Part shown: piece by piece, positions 6,036 through 12,241 of the stretch
Numbering within the stretch: the stretch's first letter is position 1
How the letters are laid out: each line of letters starts with the position of its first letter
From: Victivallales bacterium
Lineage (GTDB): Bacteria > Verrucomicrobiota > Lentisphaeria > Oligosphaerales > Oligosphaeraceae
DNA: 12,241 nucleotides
Assembly: GCA_017615955.1 (NCBI GenBank)
Contig: JAFZZD010000125.1
Coordinates: forward strand, 1 to 12,241
Direction: 5' to 3'
Program-made: the position numbers and the translations under genes
Notes under the pieces: model-generated
The model's input: the letters and a program-made list of their open reading frames with translations, nothing else
The model's database searches: none
Told to the model about the DNA's origin: nothing

Positions 6036-6767
6036 TCAAGGATTGAAACTTGGGCCTAGGTACACGCGCTTGGCATCTTCGTTGTTCAATAATGACTCAC
6101 TTGTTCCAGTGAAAAGTATCTCGCCGTTGCAAATCAGGTACGAACGGTCCACAATTGCCAATGTCTCCCTCACATTGTGGTCCGTTATGAGGATACCCAA
6201 TCCCCTGTCCCTGAGATTTGCGACGATTTTTTGCACTTCACTTACATTGATGGGATCCACACCACCGAATGGCTCGTCCAACATCATGAGTTTCGGCGTA
6301 GTGGCCATCGCCCTGGTTATCTCCAGTCGCCTACGCTCACCACCGCTCAAAGTCATTGCCTTCTGCTTTGCAAGATGCGTCAACTGCAATTCATCCAGCA
6401 ATTCAGCAAGGCGCTCCTTGCGCTCCGACGCCGTCATGTCCAAGGTTTCCAGCACGCACATCACATTCTGCTCAACGGTCAGTTTCCTGAAAATGGATGG
6501 TTCCTGCGCAAGATAGCCCATTCCAAGACGGGCGCGCTGGTACATGGCCAGTTTTGAAACATCCTGACCAAGAAATGAAATCTTCCCCTGATCGGGCTGT
6601 ATCAAACCCGTTATCATATAGAAGGAAGTGGTCTTTCCCGCACCATTGGGACCAAGAAGCCCCACCACCTCGCCAGGATGCACCTCCAGCGAAACCTTGT
6701 TCACCACGGCTCGCCCGCCATACACCTTTACCAGCCCTTCGGCCTTTAGCAAGACATCATCGCTCAT
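6036..6767 (-). CDS. lptB: LPS export ABC transporter ATP-binding protein LptB
   Basis: LptB is the cytoplasmic ATPase that drives extraction of LPS from the inner membrane by LptB2FG and its push along the LptC-LptA bridge. The 243 residues carry Walker A GPNGAGKTT (39-47), Q-loop Gln88, the signature LSGGERRRLEI (140-150), Walker B LMMLDEPFGGVDP (160-172) with catalytic Glu165, and H-loop His197 (TDHNVRET). The ERRRLEITRA and FGGVDPINV wording is typical of LptB rather than of amino-acid transporter ATPases. Its ATG overlaps the lptA TGA by four bases (ATGA), implying translational coupling. lptF and lptG are not in the window. Confidence 0.95.
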   Translation of the reverse strand: MSDDVLLKAEGLVKVYGGRAVVNKVSLEVHPGEVVGLLGPNGAGKTTSFYMITGLIQPDQGKISFLGQDVSKLAMYQRARLGMGYLAQEPSIFRKLTVEQNVMCVLETLDMTASERKERLAELLDELQLTHLAKQKAMTLSGGERRRLEITRAMATTPKLMMLDEPFGGVDPINVSEVQKIVANLRDRGLGILITDHNVRETLAIVDRSYLICNGEILFTGTSESLLNNEDAKRVYLGPSFNP

Positions 6768-7483
6768 TTCGGCACAGCCTCCTTCTTGTCATCAGAAGCC
6801 GCATCCTTCTTGTCTGCTCCGTCCTGCTTCTTGTCTGCTCCGTCCTGCTTCTTGTCTGCTCCGTCCTGCTTCTTGTCTGCTCCGTCCTGCTTCTTGTCTG
6901 CACCGTCCTGCTTCTTGTCTGCTCCGTCCTGCTTCTTGTCATTACCAAGAATGCCGCCAAACGTGCTTCCGCCACCCTTTTTGACTGGCAGCGTTATCGT
7001 GGCGCGTTTCATGGTTATGACATTCTTCTTTCGGTCATAGACAACCTTGTCACCTGTCAAGGTGTTCTTGTCCTTGAGCAGGATGCAATTTCCACTGAGA
7101 GTGACTGTCTCGCTGGTGGCATCGTATGCACCAGTGTCGCCTGTGGCGCTTTCTGTGGAATCCAATTTTCTGACAGTCACTCCGCCGTATGCCTCAATGC
7201 TCTTGAGCTTGTTGTCGTCATCAAGATGGACCAGCATCTTCTTTGCGGAAAGGCGCACCAGTTCGTCCTCCACCAGCACATTGCCTTCCATTTCGATGGT
7301 ATGCTTGTCAACCAACATTTCAATGCTGTCCGCAGTTATATTCCACTCCTGCTCCTCCTGGGCTTCCTGTGCCTTCGCGGATTTCTTTGGCTCCTGTGCC
7401 TTTGCAGGCTCCTGTGCCTCCTGCGCCACAATGAGACCGCAGCCCAACACCACAAGCAAAGTTGTCAAATATCTGGATGTCAT
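6764..7483 (-). CDS. lptA: LptA/OstA-like periplasmic LPS transport protein with a repeat tail
   Basis: LptA forms the periplasmic beta-jellyroll bridge that carries LPS from LptC to LptD. The 239-residue product starts with a hydrophobic signal (MTSRYLTTLLVVLGCGLIVA); VLGC is a poor lipobox, so type I cleavage is more likely, though a lipoprotein is possible. Then come an AQE/K-rich linker (about 21-46) and an OstA-type domain (about 47-165) with alternating strands: ITADSIEMLVDKHTIEMEGN, VLVEDELVRLSAKKMLVHLD, VTLSGNCILLKDKNTLTGDK. The C-terminus is unusual: six perfect DKKQDGA heptads (about 180-221) and a DKK-rich end, charged and probably disordered. Ordinary LptA proteins (about 160-185 residues) lack this. 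It starts six bases after the lptC-like stop, behind AGAAGGAA, and overlaps lptB. The family call rests on signal, strand pattern and position between lptC-like and lptB genes. Confidence 0.85.
   Translation of the reverse strand: MTSRYLTTLLVVLGCGLIVAQEAQEPAKAQEPKKSAKAQEAQEEQEWNITADSIEMLVDKHTIEMEGNVLVEDELVRLSAKKMLVHLDDDNKLKSIEAYGGVTVRKLDSTESATGDTGAYDATSETVTLSGNCILLKDKNTLTGDKVVYDRKKNVITMKRATITLPVKKGGGSTFGGILGNDKKQDGADKKQDGADKKQDGADKKQDGADKKQDGADKKQDGADKKDAASDDKKEAVPK
6806..6940 (-). repeat. 21-bp in-frame tandem repeat in lptA (6 full copies plus 9 bases)
   Basis: The unit (plus strand CTTCTTGTCTGCTCCGTCC followed by TG) repeats from 6806 in steps of 21: 6806, 6827, 6848, 6869, 6890 and 6911, with a partial copy at 6932-6940. 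Only the copy at 6890-6910 differs, by one base that is silent in lptA (Gly codon). The unit is 7 codons (DKKQDGA), so copy changes keep the frame. The near identity suggests recent slippage expansion. Confidence 0.95.
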
Positions 7484-7489
7484 TCTAAA

Positions 7490-7939
7490 CTATTCCTTCT
7501 TTTTGACCTTTTCCGTATCAAATTTCAGCGCATAGCCCTTGAGCACAGCCCTGACTGAACTCCTGATGCGTATCATACGCCCCTCCAGATACGCATCATA
7601 TCCAATCCCCTCAATGAAAATGCCATCGGCCACCAGCCGTACAGGCGCGTCACTCTTGACCTCCTTAAGGGATTGCAGAAAGCGGCAGCCTGGCGACCGC
7701 AGTTCGTAGGTACGCCCGTCCGCCTGGTGGAATTCCGCCAGAAAGTCATTGATCAGCACAATGGAGCCATTGCGCTGTGCCGTGCCGCCAGTCAGGCGCC
7801 AACTCAGGTTTCCCTTGGCATCCAAGCCATGGGTGCTGAAATTCTGCAAGGTCACGTCCCTGACCTTGTCCAATGCGCTTTCAGCCCCAAGGCACTGTAA
7901 TGCCGCAAAAGCCAGAATTATGCAAAACAGACACCTCAC
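7490..7939 (-). CDS. LptC-like exported protein of the LPS transport operon
   Basis: A 149-residue protein begins with a hydrophobic signal (MRCLFCIILAFAALQCLGA, likely cleaved after LGA) and continues as short amphipathic strands: VTLQNFSTHGLDAKGNLSWR, GSIVLINDFLAEFH, TYELRSPGCRFL, VRLVADGIFIEGIGYDAYLE. This resembles the OstA/LptC superfamily, which binds LPS and hands it from LptFG to LptA. Canonical LptC is about 190 residues and keeps an N-terminal membrane anchor; this one is shorter and looks secreted rather than anchored, so it may be a divergent LptC or a different jellyroll subunit. The GTG start (7937-7939) overlaps the kdsC stop (GTGA), and lptA follows six bases downstream. Position between kdsC and lptA is exactly that of lptC in enterobacteria, which is the best support; sequence alone is weak. 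Confidence 0.62.
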   Translation of the reverse strand: MRCLFCIILAFAALQCLGAESALDKVRDVTLQNFSTHGLDAKGNLSWRLTGGTAQRNGSIVLINDFLAEFHQADGRTYELRSPGCRFLQSLKEVKSDAPVRLVADGIFIEGIGYDAYLEGRMIRIRSSVRAVLKGYALKFDTEKVKKKE

Positions 7940-8460
7940 TGCTCTCCCCTGTAATGTTTCAGAGCCGTCTCGTAAAGACCCTGGGCCTTGAGCAACTTGT
8001 CCGAAAATTCACGAACAGCGCCCTTCCCGCCCTCACGTTCCAGTTGCCAAACTGCGGCCTCCTTGACTTCAGGCATGGCATCGCCTACTGCCACAGGCAG
8101 GCCAACCAATGCCATTGCCGGCAAATCAATGAGGTCATCGCCTATGTATGCGCATTGAGAAAGCGGCACATCGAAGTGCGCGGCGATTTCAGCCACGCCC
8201 TCGCCCTTGCTACGGCATCCTTCCAGAAGCAGGTCGATATGCAACTCCTCTGCGCGCTGGCGGTTTGCCTTGCTCTGCCGCCCAGTAAGCCATGCCACCT
8301 TGACACCTGCCCTGCGCAGCATTGAAATGCCAGTGCCGTCATGCACATTGAAGAACTTGACTTCACCCTCAAGGGACGAAGCATAGCCGATGCCTCCATC
8401 GGTCAGCACACCGTCCACATCCAGGATAAGCAGTCTTATGTCCTCAACCTCGCAATGCAT
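7936..8460 (-). CDS. kdsC: 3-deoxy-D-manno-octulosonate 8-phosphate phosphatase KdsC
   Basis: KdsC removes the phosphate from Kdo-8-phosphate to give free Kdo, the third step of Kdo synthesis. The 174-residue protein is a small HAD phosphatase with no cap domain: motif I ILDVDGVLTDGG (12-23; nucleophile Asp14, acid/base Asp16), motif II WLTGRQS with the Thr, and motif III YIGDDLIDLPAM with paired Asp. The stretch FNVHDGTGISMLRRAGVKVA is typical of KdsC. Length matches the tetrameric family (about 170-190). Its ATG (8458-8460) lies inside the end of kdsA (17-base overlap), and its TGA overlaps the GTG of the lptC-like gene, so all three are translationally coupled. Confidence 0.93.
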   Translation of the reverse strand: MHCEVEDIRLLILDVDGVLTDGGIGYASSLEGEVKFFNVHDGTGISMLRRAGVKVAWLTGRQSKANRQRAEELHIDLLLEGCRSKGEGVAEIAAHFDVPLSQCAYIGDDLIDLPAMALVGLPVAVGDAMPEVKEAAVWQLEREGGKGAVREFSDKLLKAQGLYETALKHYRGEQ

Positions 8461-9298
8461 CGTTAATCTCCTTGACGCTTGTCAGCAGGCGCTTCAACTC
8501 ATCGAGAGGCACGCTGTTAGGCCCGTCCGACAAAGCCTTTTCAGGATGCGGATGGGTCTCCAGGAAGAGGCCGTCAATGCCCACTGCGGCGGCGGCCCTG
8601 GCCAAAGGCGCGACGAATTCCCTGTTGCCTCCGCTGGACGTGCCATTGCCGCCAGGACGCTGCACCGAATGGGTCGCATCAAAAATCACAGGATAGCCCA
8701 GCTCTCTCATGATGACCAGGCTGCGGAAGTCCACCACCAGGTTGTGATAGCCGAAACTGGCGCCACGCTCCGTCAGCATGATTTTGTCATTGCCAGTGGA
8801 AAGCACCTTCTTGGCGACCTGCGCCATGTCCTCAGGTGCCATGAACTGCCCCTTCTTGATGTTCACAGGGAGGCCTGTTTCTCCAGCGGCAATCAACAAA
8901 TCGGTCTGCCTGCTCAAGAATGCGGGAATCTGAAGTACATCCACCACTTCCTTGCACTGCTCGCACTGCCATGGCTCATGCACATCTGTGATCACAGGAA
9001 TGTCAAATTCTTCCCTGACGGTGGCAAGTATCTCCAGGCCCTCATCGATGCCCCTTCCCCTGAAGGAGGACACGCTGGTTCTGTTGGCCTTGTCGAAGGA
9101 TGCCTTGAAGATGTACTTTATGCCCAGGTCCTGGCAGCATTGCAGGGCACCCGCCGCCACTTGGAGGCAAAGTTCCTTTGATTCGGCCACGCAAGGTCCC
9201 GCAATCAGCACCAGGCCACAGCCAGTGCCGATGGAAATGTCGTCAGTCAGCTTCACGTTCACGCCAGCCATCGTGTCAATGCAGTCAGTAGTTTCCAT
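8444..9298 (-). CDS. kdsA: 3-deoxy-8-phosphooctulonate synthase (Kdo-8-phosphate synthase) KdsA, metal-dependent type
   Basis: KdsA condenses phosphoenolpyruvate with D-arabinose 5-phosphate to Kdo-8-phosphate in the cytoplasm. The 284-residue TIM barrel shows IAGPCVAES (32-40), KASFDKANRTS, FRGRGIDEGL, VITDVHEPW, NIKKGQFMAPEDM, LTERGASFGY, DATHSVQRPGG, and LETHPHPEKALSDGPN. The residue at the metal site is Cys36 in IAGPC, where the E. coli metal-independent enzyme has Asn. With the His of ATHS, the Glu of LETHP and the Asp of SDGPN this is the metal-binding (class II) set. ATG 9296-9298 starts two bases past kdsB; Met10 is an alternative start that would also leave a complete barrel. The gene for arabinose-5-phosphate isomerase (kdsD) is not in the window. 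Confidence 0.95.
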   Translation of the reverse strand: METTDCIDTMAGVNVKLTDDISIGTGCGLVLIAGPCVAESKELCLQVAAGALQCCQDLGIKYIFKASFDKANRTSVSSFRGRGIDEGLEILATVREEFDIPVITDVHEPWQCEQCKEVVDVLQIPAFLSRQTDLLIAAGETGLPVNIKKGQFMAPEDMAQVAKKVLSTGNDKIMLTERGASFGYHNLVVDFRSLVIMRELGYPVIFDATHSVQRPGGNGTSSGGNREFVAPLARAAAAVGIDGLFLETHPHPEKALSDGPNSVPLDELKRLLTSVKEINDALRG

Positions 9299-9300
9299 AT

Positions 9301-10044
9301 TCAGCAGAGTCCTCTTTCCTTCAGCATTTTTTCCACCAATTCAATATCCTCGGGCACATCCACGCCGACGCTTCGCTCCGTGGTTACAATCACGCTGATG
9401 TGTGCGCCATGCTCCAATGCGCGTAGTTGCTCCAGGGATTCACATGCCTCCAATGCACCGCGAGGCCAACTCACAAACTTGTCCAGAAAATCCCGCCTGT
9501 AGGCATAAAGTCCCCAGTGCAGCAATGGTTCCACAGGTATGCCGCCCTTGCGCGGGAACGGGATTAGCGAGCGGCTGAAATACAATGCCATGCCAGCCTG
9601 ATCCAACACCACCTTGACGGCGTTCACATCCTGCGGATCCCTGCCGCTGGCAGAGAACGGCACTGCCGCGGTGCCCATTTCAGCGCCTGTACTGCGCATC
9701 TTCGCTATGAGTTGAGAAAGGACGCTTGACGCCATGAGTGGCTCATCCCCCTGCACATTGATTATAAGGTCGGCATCTATGTTGGCCACTGCCTCGGCAA
9801 TCCTGTCCGTGCCAGTCTGGTGATTTGGTGAGGTCATGACAGCCTTACCGCCAAATGAAGCAACTGCATCCACGATTCGCTGGTCATCAGTCGCCACGAT
9901 GACATCGTCCAAATCCGCGCATTTCCTGGTGGATTCATAGCACCACTGCACCATTGGCTTGCCAGCAATCAGCGCCAAAGGCTTTCCTGGAAACCTGGTG
10001 CTGCCATATCTGGCGGGAATGACCGCAACTGTCCTTTCACTCAT
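9301..10044 (-). CDS. kdsB: 3-deoxy-manno-octulosonate cytidylyltransferase (CMP-Kdo synthetase) KdsB
   Basis: KdsB activates Kdo with CTP to CMP-Kdo, the donor used by the Kdo transferase WaaA. The 247-residue protein has the nucleotidyltransferase opening VIPARYGSTRFPGKPLALI (8-26), the DDVIVATDD strand, MTSPNHQTGTDRIAE, the metal-binding VQGDEPL loop, YFSRSLIPFPR, HWGLYAYRRDFLDKF, and the C-terminal VGVDVPEDIELVEKML. These are the family signatures, and the length is normal (about 245-255). ATG 10042-10044 follows AAGGAG. It is the first gene of the unit, about 28 bases from a predicted transcript start. The order kdsB-kdsA-kdsC puts three of the four dedicated Kdo steps together. Confidence 0.96.
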   Translation of the reverse strand: MSERTVAVIPARYGSTRFPGKPLALIAGKPMVQWCYESTRKCADLDDVIVATDDQRIVDAVASFGGKAVMTSPNHQTGTDRIAEAVANIDADLIINVQGDEPLMASSVLSQLIAKMRSTGAEMGTAAVPFSASGRDPQDVNAVKVVLDQAGMALYFSRSLIPFPRKGGIPVEPLLHWGLYAYRRDFLDKFVSWPRGALEACESLEQLRALEHGAHISVIVTTERSVGVDVPEDIELVEKMLKERGLC

Positions 10045-10078
10045 ATCAATATCTCCTTGAAATGTTAAGTTTGTGCAA

Positions 10079-10106
10079 AATATACTTCAGTTGCCCTTTT
10101 TGTAAA
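10079..10106 (-). promoter_or_regulatory. Predicted sigma-70 type promoter of the kds-lpt-hpf-thiD unit
   Basis: On the minus strand TTTACA (10106-10101; 5 of 6 with TTGACA) is followed after 16 bases by TATATT (10084-10079; 5 of 6 with TATAAT). The start of transcription would be near 10072, about 28 bases before the kdsB ATG. The call rests on consensus matching only. Confidence 0.55.
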
Positions 10107-10141
10107 ACAAGAAAAGAAGAAATTGCCTTTCAAAGAAAACG

Positions 10142-10186
10142 CGTAATCTGCCACTTCTGCTGGGACTGCTGGAGTGGCAGATTACG
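10142..10186. repeat. Perfect 14-bp inverted repeat between kdsB and lemA
   Basis: CGTAATCTGCCACT (10142-10155) and AGTGGCAGATTACG (10173-10186) are exact reverse complements around a 17-base centre that holds the direct repeat CTGCTG-gga-CTGCTG. No gene ends here, because kdsB and lemA diverge, so it is not a gene terminator. It lies upstream of both predicted promoters. It could be an operator, the terminator of a small RNA, or a small mobile or dispersed repeat. The minus side is followed by CGTTTTCTTT, a weak T-rich tail. Confidence 0.85.
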
Positions 10187-10226
10187 AAAATGCGTCCAAA
10201 ACAACAGGAATAATCGCCAGCATGAC

Positions 10227-10254
10227 TTGCAGATATAGGTCTAAATGATAAAAT
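10227..10254 (+). promoter_or_regulatory. Possible promoter of the lemA pair
   Basis: TAAAAT (10249-10254) is a good -10 match, and TTGCAG (10227-10232) is a poor -35 at 16-base spacing. A start near 10261 would leave a leader of about 32 bases before the lemA ATG. This is weak evidence, but no better candidate is seen in the intergenic region. Confidence 0.35.
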
Positions 10255-10292
10255 ATGCACATTGTTCCACAAATAACAAATGGAGGTTTACA

Positions 10293-10958
10293 ATGGCGAA
10301 TGAATTGGACGAATTGACTGGCCCGGTGAATGCCGCCGGCAACGACGTGAATGTGATTCAGAAGCAACTGCCCGTCACCATAGGCGCCGGCTCGGTGATT
10401 TTCGAAGTCATGCTCTGGGTATGCTTCATCATACCTGGCATTGTCTTCCAAATAATGAAGACAAACGCAAGAAACTATTTCAGGCAGCTTCAACAGAAAC
10501 TCCAGGCGGATGCATCCCAGATTGACAACTATCTGGAGCAGCGCGTTCAGATTCTCCAGAACGTGGCGCCTCTGGTAGCAAAGGCGATAGACCTGGACAA
10601 GGACGTGATGAAGAGCGTGGCGGCCTTCCGCGGAGGCCATACCCTGAATGACGAGGAACGCAACAGGGTCGGCGCCGAAATCAACATGGCATTCGGGCGC
10701 ATGTTCCCGCAGGTTGAGGCGTACCCAGACCTCAAGGCGCACCAGGCAATAGCCAACGCAATGCAGCAGAACGCATACTTGCAGAAGGAAATCACCGCAG
10801 CCAGGGCGCTTTACAACGACACCGTGGCACAATGGAACATGGACGTGTTCGACTGGCCCACAAAGCAAATTGTCGCCGCCCGTGCAGGATACACCACAAG
10901 GATTCCATTCTCAGTTTCCGCTGATGTCAAGGCGCAGGCACGGGGGACCTTCTTTTGA
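10293..10958 (+). CDS. LemA family membrane protein
   Basis: The 221-residue product has one hydrophobic segment near the N-terminus (about 31-55, GAGSVIFEVMLWVCFIIPGI onward) followed by a long helical region. The family marks are the LQQKLQADASQIDNYLEQRV helix, EAYPDLKAHQAIANAMQQNA (142-161) and the AARALYNDTVAQWN helix (169-182), the typical LemA end pattern. LemA proteins are small helical-bundle membrane proteins with no settled function. They often sit beside TPM, DUF3137 or M48 peptidase genes. I chose ATG 10293-10295, preceded by GGAGG six bases away; the frame is open further upstream but lacks a ribosome site there. The stretch before the TM segment is longer than in many LemA proteins. 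The next gene overlaps by TTGA, so the two proteins are probably partners. Confidence 0.85.
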   Translation: MANELDELTGPVNAAGNDVNVIQKQLPVTIGAGSVIFEVMLWVCFIIPGIVFQIMKTNARNYFRQLQQKLQADASQIDNYLEQRVQILQNVAPLVAKAIDLDKDVMKSVAAFRGGHTLNDEERNRVGAEINMAFGRMFPQVEAYPDLKAHQAIANAMQQNAYLQKEITAARALYNDTVAQWNMDVFDWPTKQIVAARAGYTTRIPFSVSADVKAQARGTFF

Positions 10959-12241
10959 GTGCTGAAGACTACAATCCACTGGAACGCTACGCAAGCGAGT
11001 TCAAGGAGAGTTTCAGCAGGAACGCCAGTGAGTTCTTTGATGCGCTTGTACAGCGTTCAGGAGTTGATGCCGAGGAGAACAAGCGGCTGGTACAGGCCTA
11101 CTATCGACTGAACGACGAGGCTGACAAGGCCGATTCCAAGCATTCCTGGCTTGTGTTTCTCATAGTGCTGTCAGTAATTGCACTGTGCATTTCAGGGGGA
11201 CTGCTGACATGGTCCCTTGTGGAGGAAACTTTGCCGTTTGACTGGTTCATGGAGAACCGCGCCCAAAGCCAGTGCATTTGCGGAGCAATTGCCCTTCTCT
11301 GCGGCGGTCTCCTGTTCTGGCTTGTCCCCGCCATGAGACGGCAACGTCAAATCAGGGATGAGAAGCGCAATGCCGCGAATGAGAAGCGGGCCGAGGCACA
11401 AAGGCAGCTTGACGCGCTTAACAGGCTATATACCTGGGACATTCCCGTGCGCCTGTTTGAAAAGACGGTGCCTGACTTCAAATTCGACCACTTCTCCAGC
11501 CAGGCTAGAATGCTCCAATTCGCCAATGAATACGGATGGGACGGAAAGTTCGACAATGAAACGTCAGTGCTTTTCACGCAAAGCGGTGACCTGGCAGGAA
11601 ATCCATTCGCGTTCTGCAACCTTCTCTCCCAGTATTGGGGAAGCGAAACCTACTATGGCTCGATAACAATCCACTGGACCACGAGGGAACGGGACTCAAA
11701 TGGAAAGCTCCAAACCGTGCATCACTCTGAAACACTGACCGCCAGCGTGACCAAGCCAAAGCCGGAATACGCCAACCATTCCGTCCTGGTCTATGGAAAC
11801 GAGGCGGCTCCGAATCTCTCCTTCACCAGGAAATGTTCAGGTCTGGCCCAGGAATCAGGATTTTGGGGGTCGCTCAAAATACGCAGCGAACGCAAGAAAC
11901 TGGAAAAATTCTCCAGAAACCTGACTGATGCATCCAACTACACCATGATGGCAAACAAGGAATTCGAGACCTTGTTCAATACCATGGACAGAAACAACGA
12001 GGTGGAATACAGGGTGCTGTTCACTCCATTGGCCCAGCGCCAGATGGTGCAGTTGCTGAAGGACACCAAGGAAGGCTTCGGCGATGACTTCTCATTCAAG
12101 AAGGACAATAAAATCAATGTGATACAGTCCGCCCATCTTAATGAGACGCGACTTGACACAAACCCAGGTCAATTCCACAATTTCGACCTGGAGGCCGCAA
12201 GGGCCTATTTTCTGGAATGGAACAGCCAGTATTTCAAGTCC
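10955..12241 (+). CDS. Two-TM protein with a DUF3137-like C-terminal region, partner of LemA (runs off the right edge)
   Basis: The frame is open from TTG 10955-10957 to the end (429 codons, no stop), overlapping the lemA TGA as TTGA, so the TTG is the likely coupled start. Layout: a charged N-terminus (1-62), TM1 (about 65-89, WLVFLIVLSVIALCISGG onward), a short acidic loop, TM2 (about 107-127, CICGAIALLCGGLLFWLV), an R/E/K/A-rich helix likely to be a coiled coil (128-155), then a large domain predicted on the TM2 side. The end (about 330-390; NKEFETLFNTMDRNNEVEYR, then VLFTPLAQRQMVQLLKDT) resembles the DUF3137 pattern of a strand followed by 'LTP' and a helix. DUF3137 proteins often neighbour LemA. 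That match is from memory and moderate; no catalytic motif is visible. The coding call is much surer than the family. Confidence 0.8.
   Translation, partial: MSAEDYNPLERYASEFKESFSRNASEFFDALVQRSGVDAEENKRLVQAYYRLNDEADKADSKHSWLVFLIVLSVIALCISGGLLTWSLVEETLPFDWFMENRAQSQCICGAIALLCGGLLFWLVPAMRRQRQIRDEKRNAANEKRAEAQRQLDALNRLYTWDIPVRLFEKTVPDFKFDHFSSQARMLQFANEYGWDGKFDNETSVLFTQSGDLAGNPFAFCNLLSQYWGSETYYGSITIHWTTRERDSNGKLQTVHHSETLTASVTKPKPEYANHSVLVYGNEAAPNLSFTRKCSGLAQESGFWGSLKIRSERKKLEKFSRNLTDASNYTMMANKEFETLFNTMDRNNEVEYRVLFTPLAQRQMVQLLKDTKEGFGDDFSFKKDNKINVIQSAHLNETRLDTNPGQFHNFDLEAARAYFLEWNSQYFKS

Noticed and set aside
6806..6940. CRISPR-like array
   Set aside because: The repeats are directly adjacent with no spacers and encode an in-frame heptapeptide inside lptA.
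10215..10231. Second sigma-54 promoter ahead of lemA (around TTGCA 10227-10231)
   Set aside because: The TTGCA half is present, but the -24 half reads CGCCAGCA and lacks the required GG.

Overview
The window reads as a chromosomal segment of a Gram-negative bacterium: it carries Kdo synthesis and LPS-transport genes beside chaperone genes. The mix (an LPS operon running into hpf, a metal-dependent type KdsA, a sigma-54 type promoter on dnaK, and a dispersed 'CCACAGATT' type intergenic element) would suit a PVC-group lineage such as Lentisphaerota/Verrucomicrobiota. This is inference from general gene character, and no marker gene fixes the taxonomy. TGA serves as an ordinary stop codon in several genes here.

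Layout. (1) At 1-345 there is the 3' end of a plus-strand dual-specificity phosphatase gene and, converging on it and overlapping its end, a short minus-strand remnant of the C-terminus of a WYL-domain protein. (2) At 450-4484, all minus strand, dnaK, groES and groEL follow one another and end in a strong intrinsic terminator. The dnaK upstream region has no HrcA/CIRCE operator. Instead it has a near-perfect sigma-54 (-24/-12) promoter, an upstream inverted repeat placed where an enhancer-binding protein would sit, and a small hairpin just before the Shine-Dalgarno. groEL has an in-frame TGA exactly where E. coli GroEL has Cys519, followed by an intact, undecayed 29-residue GGM tail and a TAA. 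(3) At 4670-10044, also minus strand, kdsB, kdsA, kdsC, lptC-like, lptA, lptB, hpf and thiD form a compact unit. It starts at a sigma-70-like promoter near 10080-10105 and ends in an intrinsic terminator overlapping a set of mutually exclusive hairpins at the thiD stop codon. (4) At 10045-10292 is a divergent intergenic region with a perfect 14-bp inverted repeat. (5) At 10293-12241, plus strand, is a LemA-family membrane protein translationally coupled to a two-TM protein with a DUF3137-like C-terminal region that runs off the window.

How the genes work together. KdsB, KdsA and KdsC make and activate Kdo, the inner-core sugar of LPS. The LptC-like protein, LptA and LptB belong to the machine that carries finished LPS across the periplasm. 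HPF (ribosome hibernation) is linked to lptB as in enterobacteria, but the rpoN gene that lies between them there is absent. ThiD (thiamin pyrimidine kinase) ends the unit. The chaperone block downstream has its own promoter. LemA plus its partner form a separate membrane module of unknown role.

The most unusual items are the TGA-for-Cys codon in groEL, the sigma-54 control region of dnaK, the attenuator-like alternative hairpins between thiD and dnaK, the 21-bp in-frame tandem repeat in lptA, and the 14-bp palindrome between kdsB and lemA.
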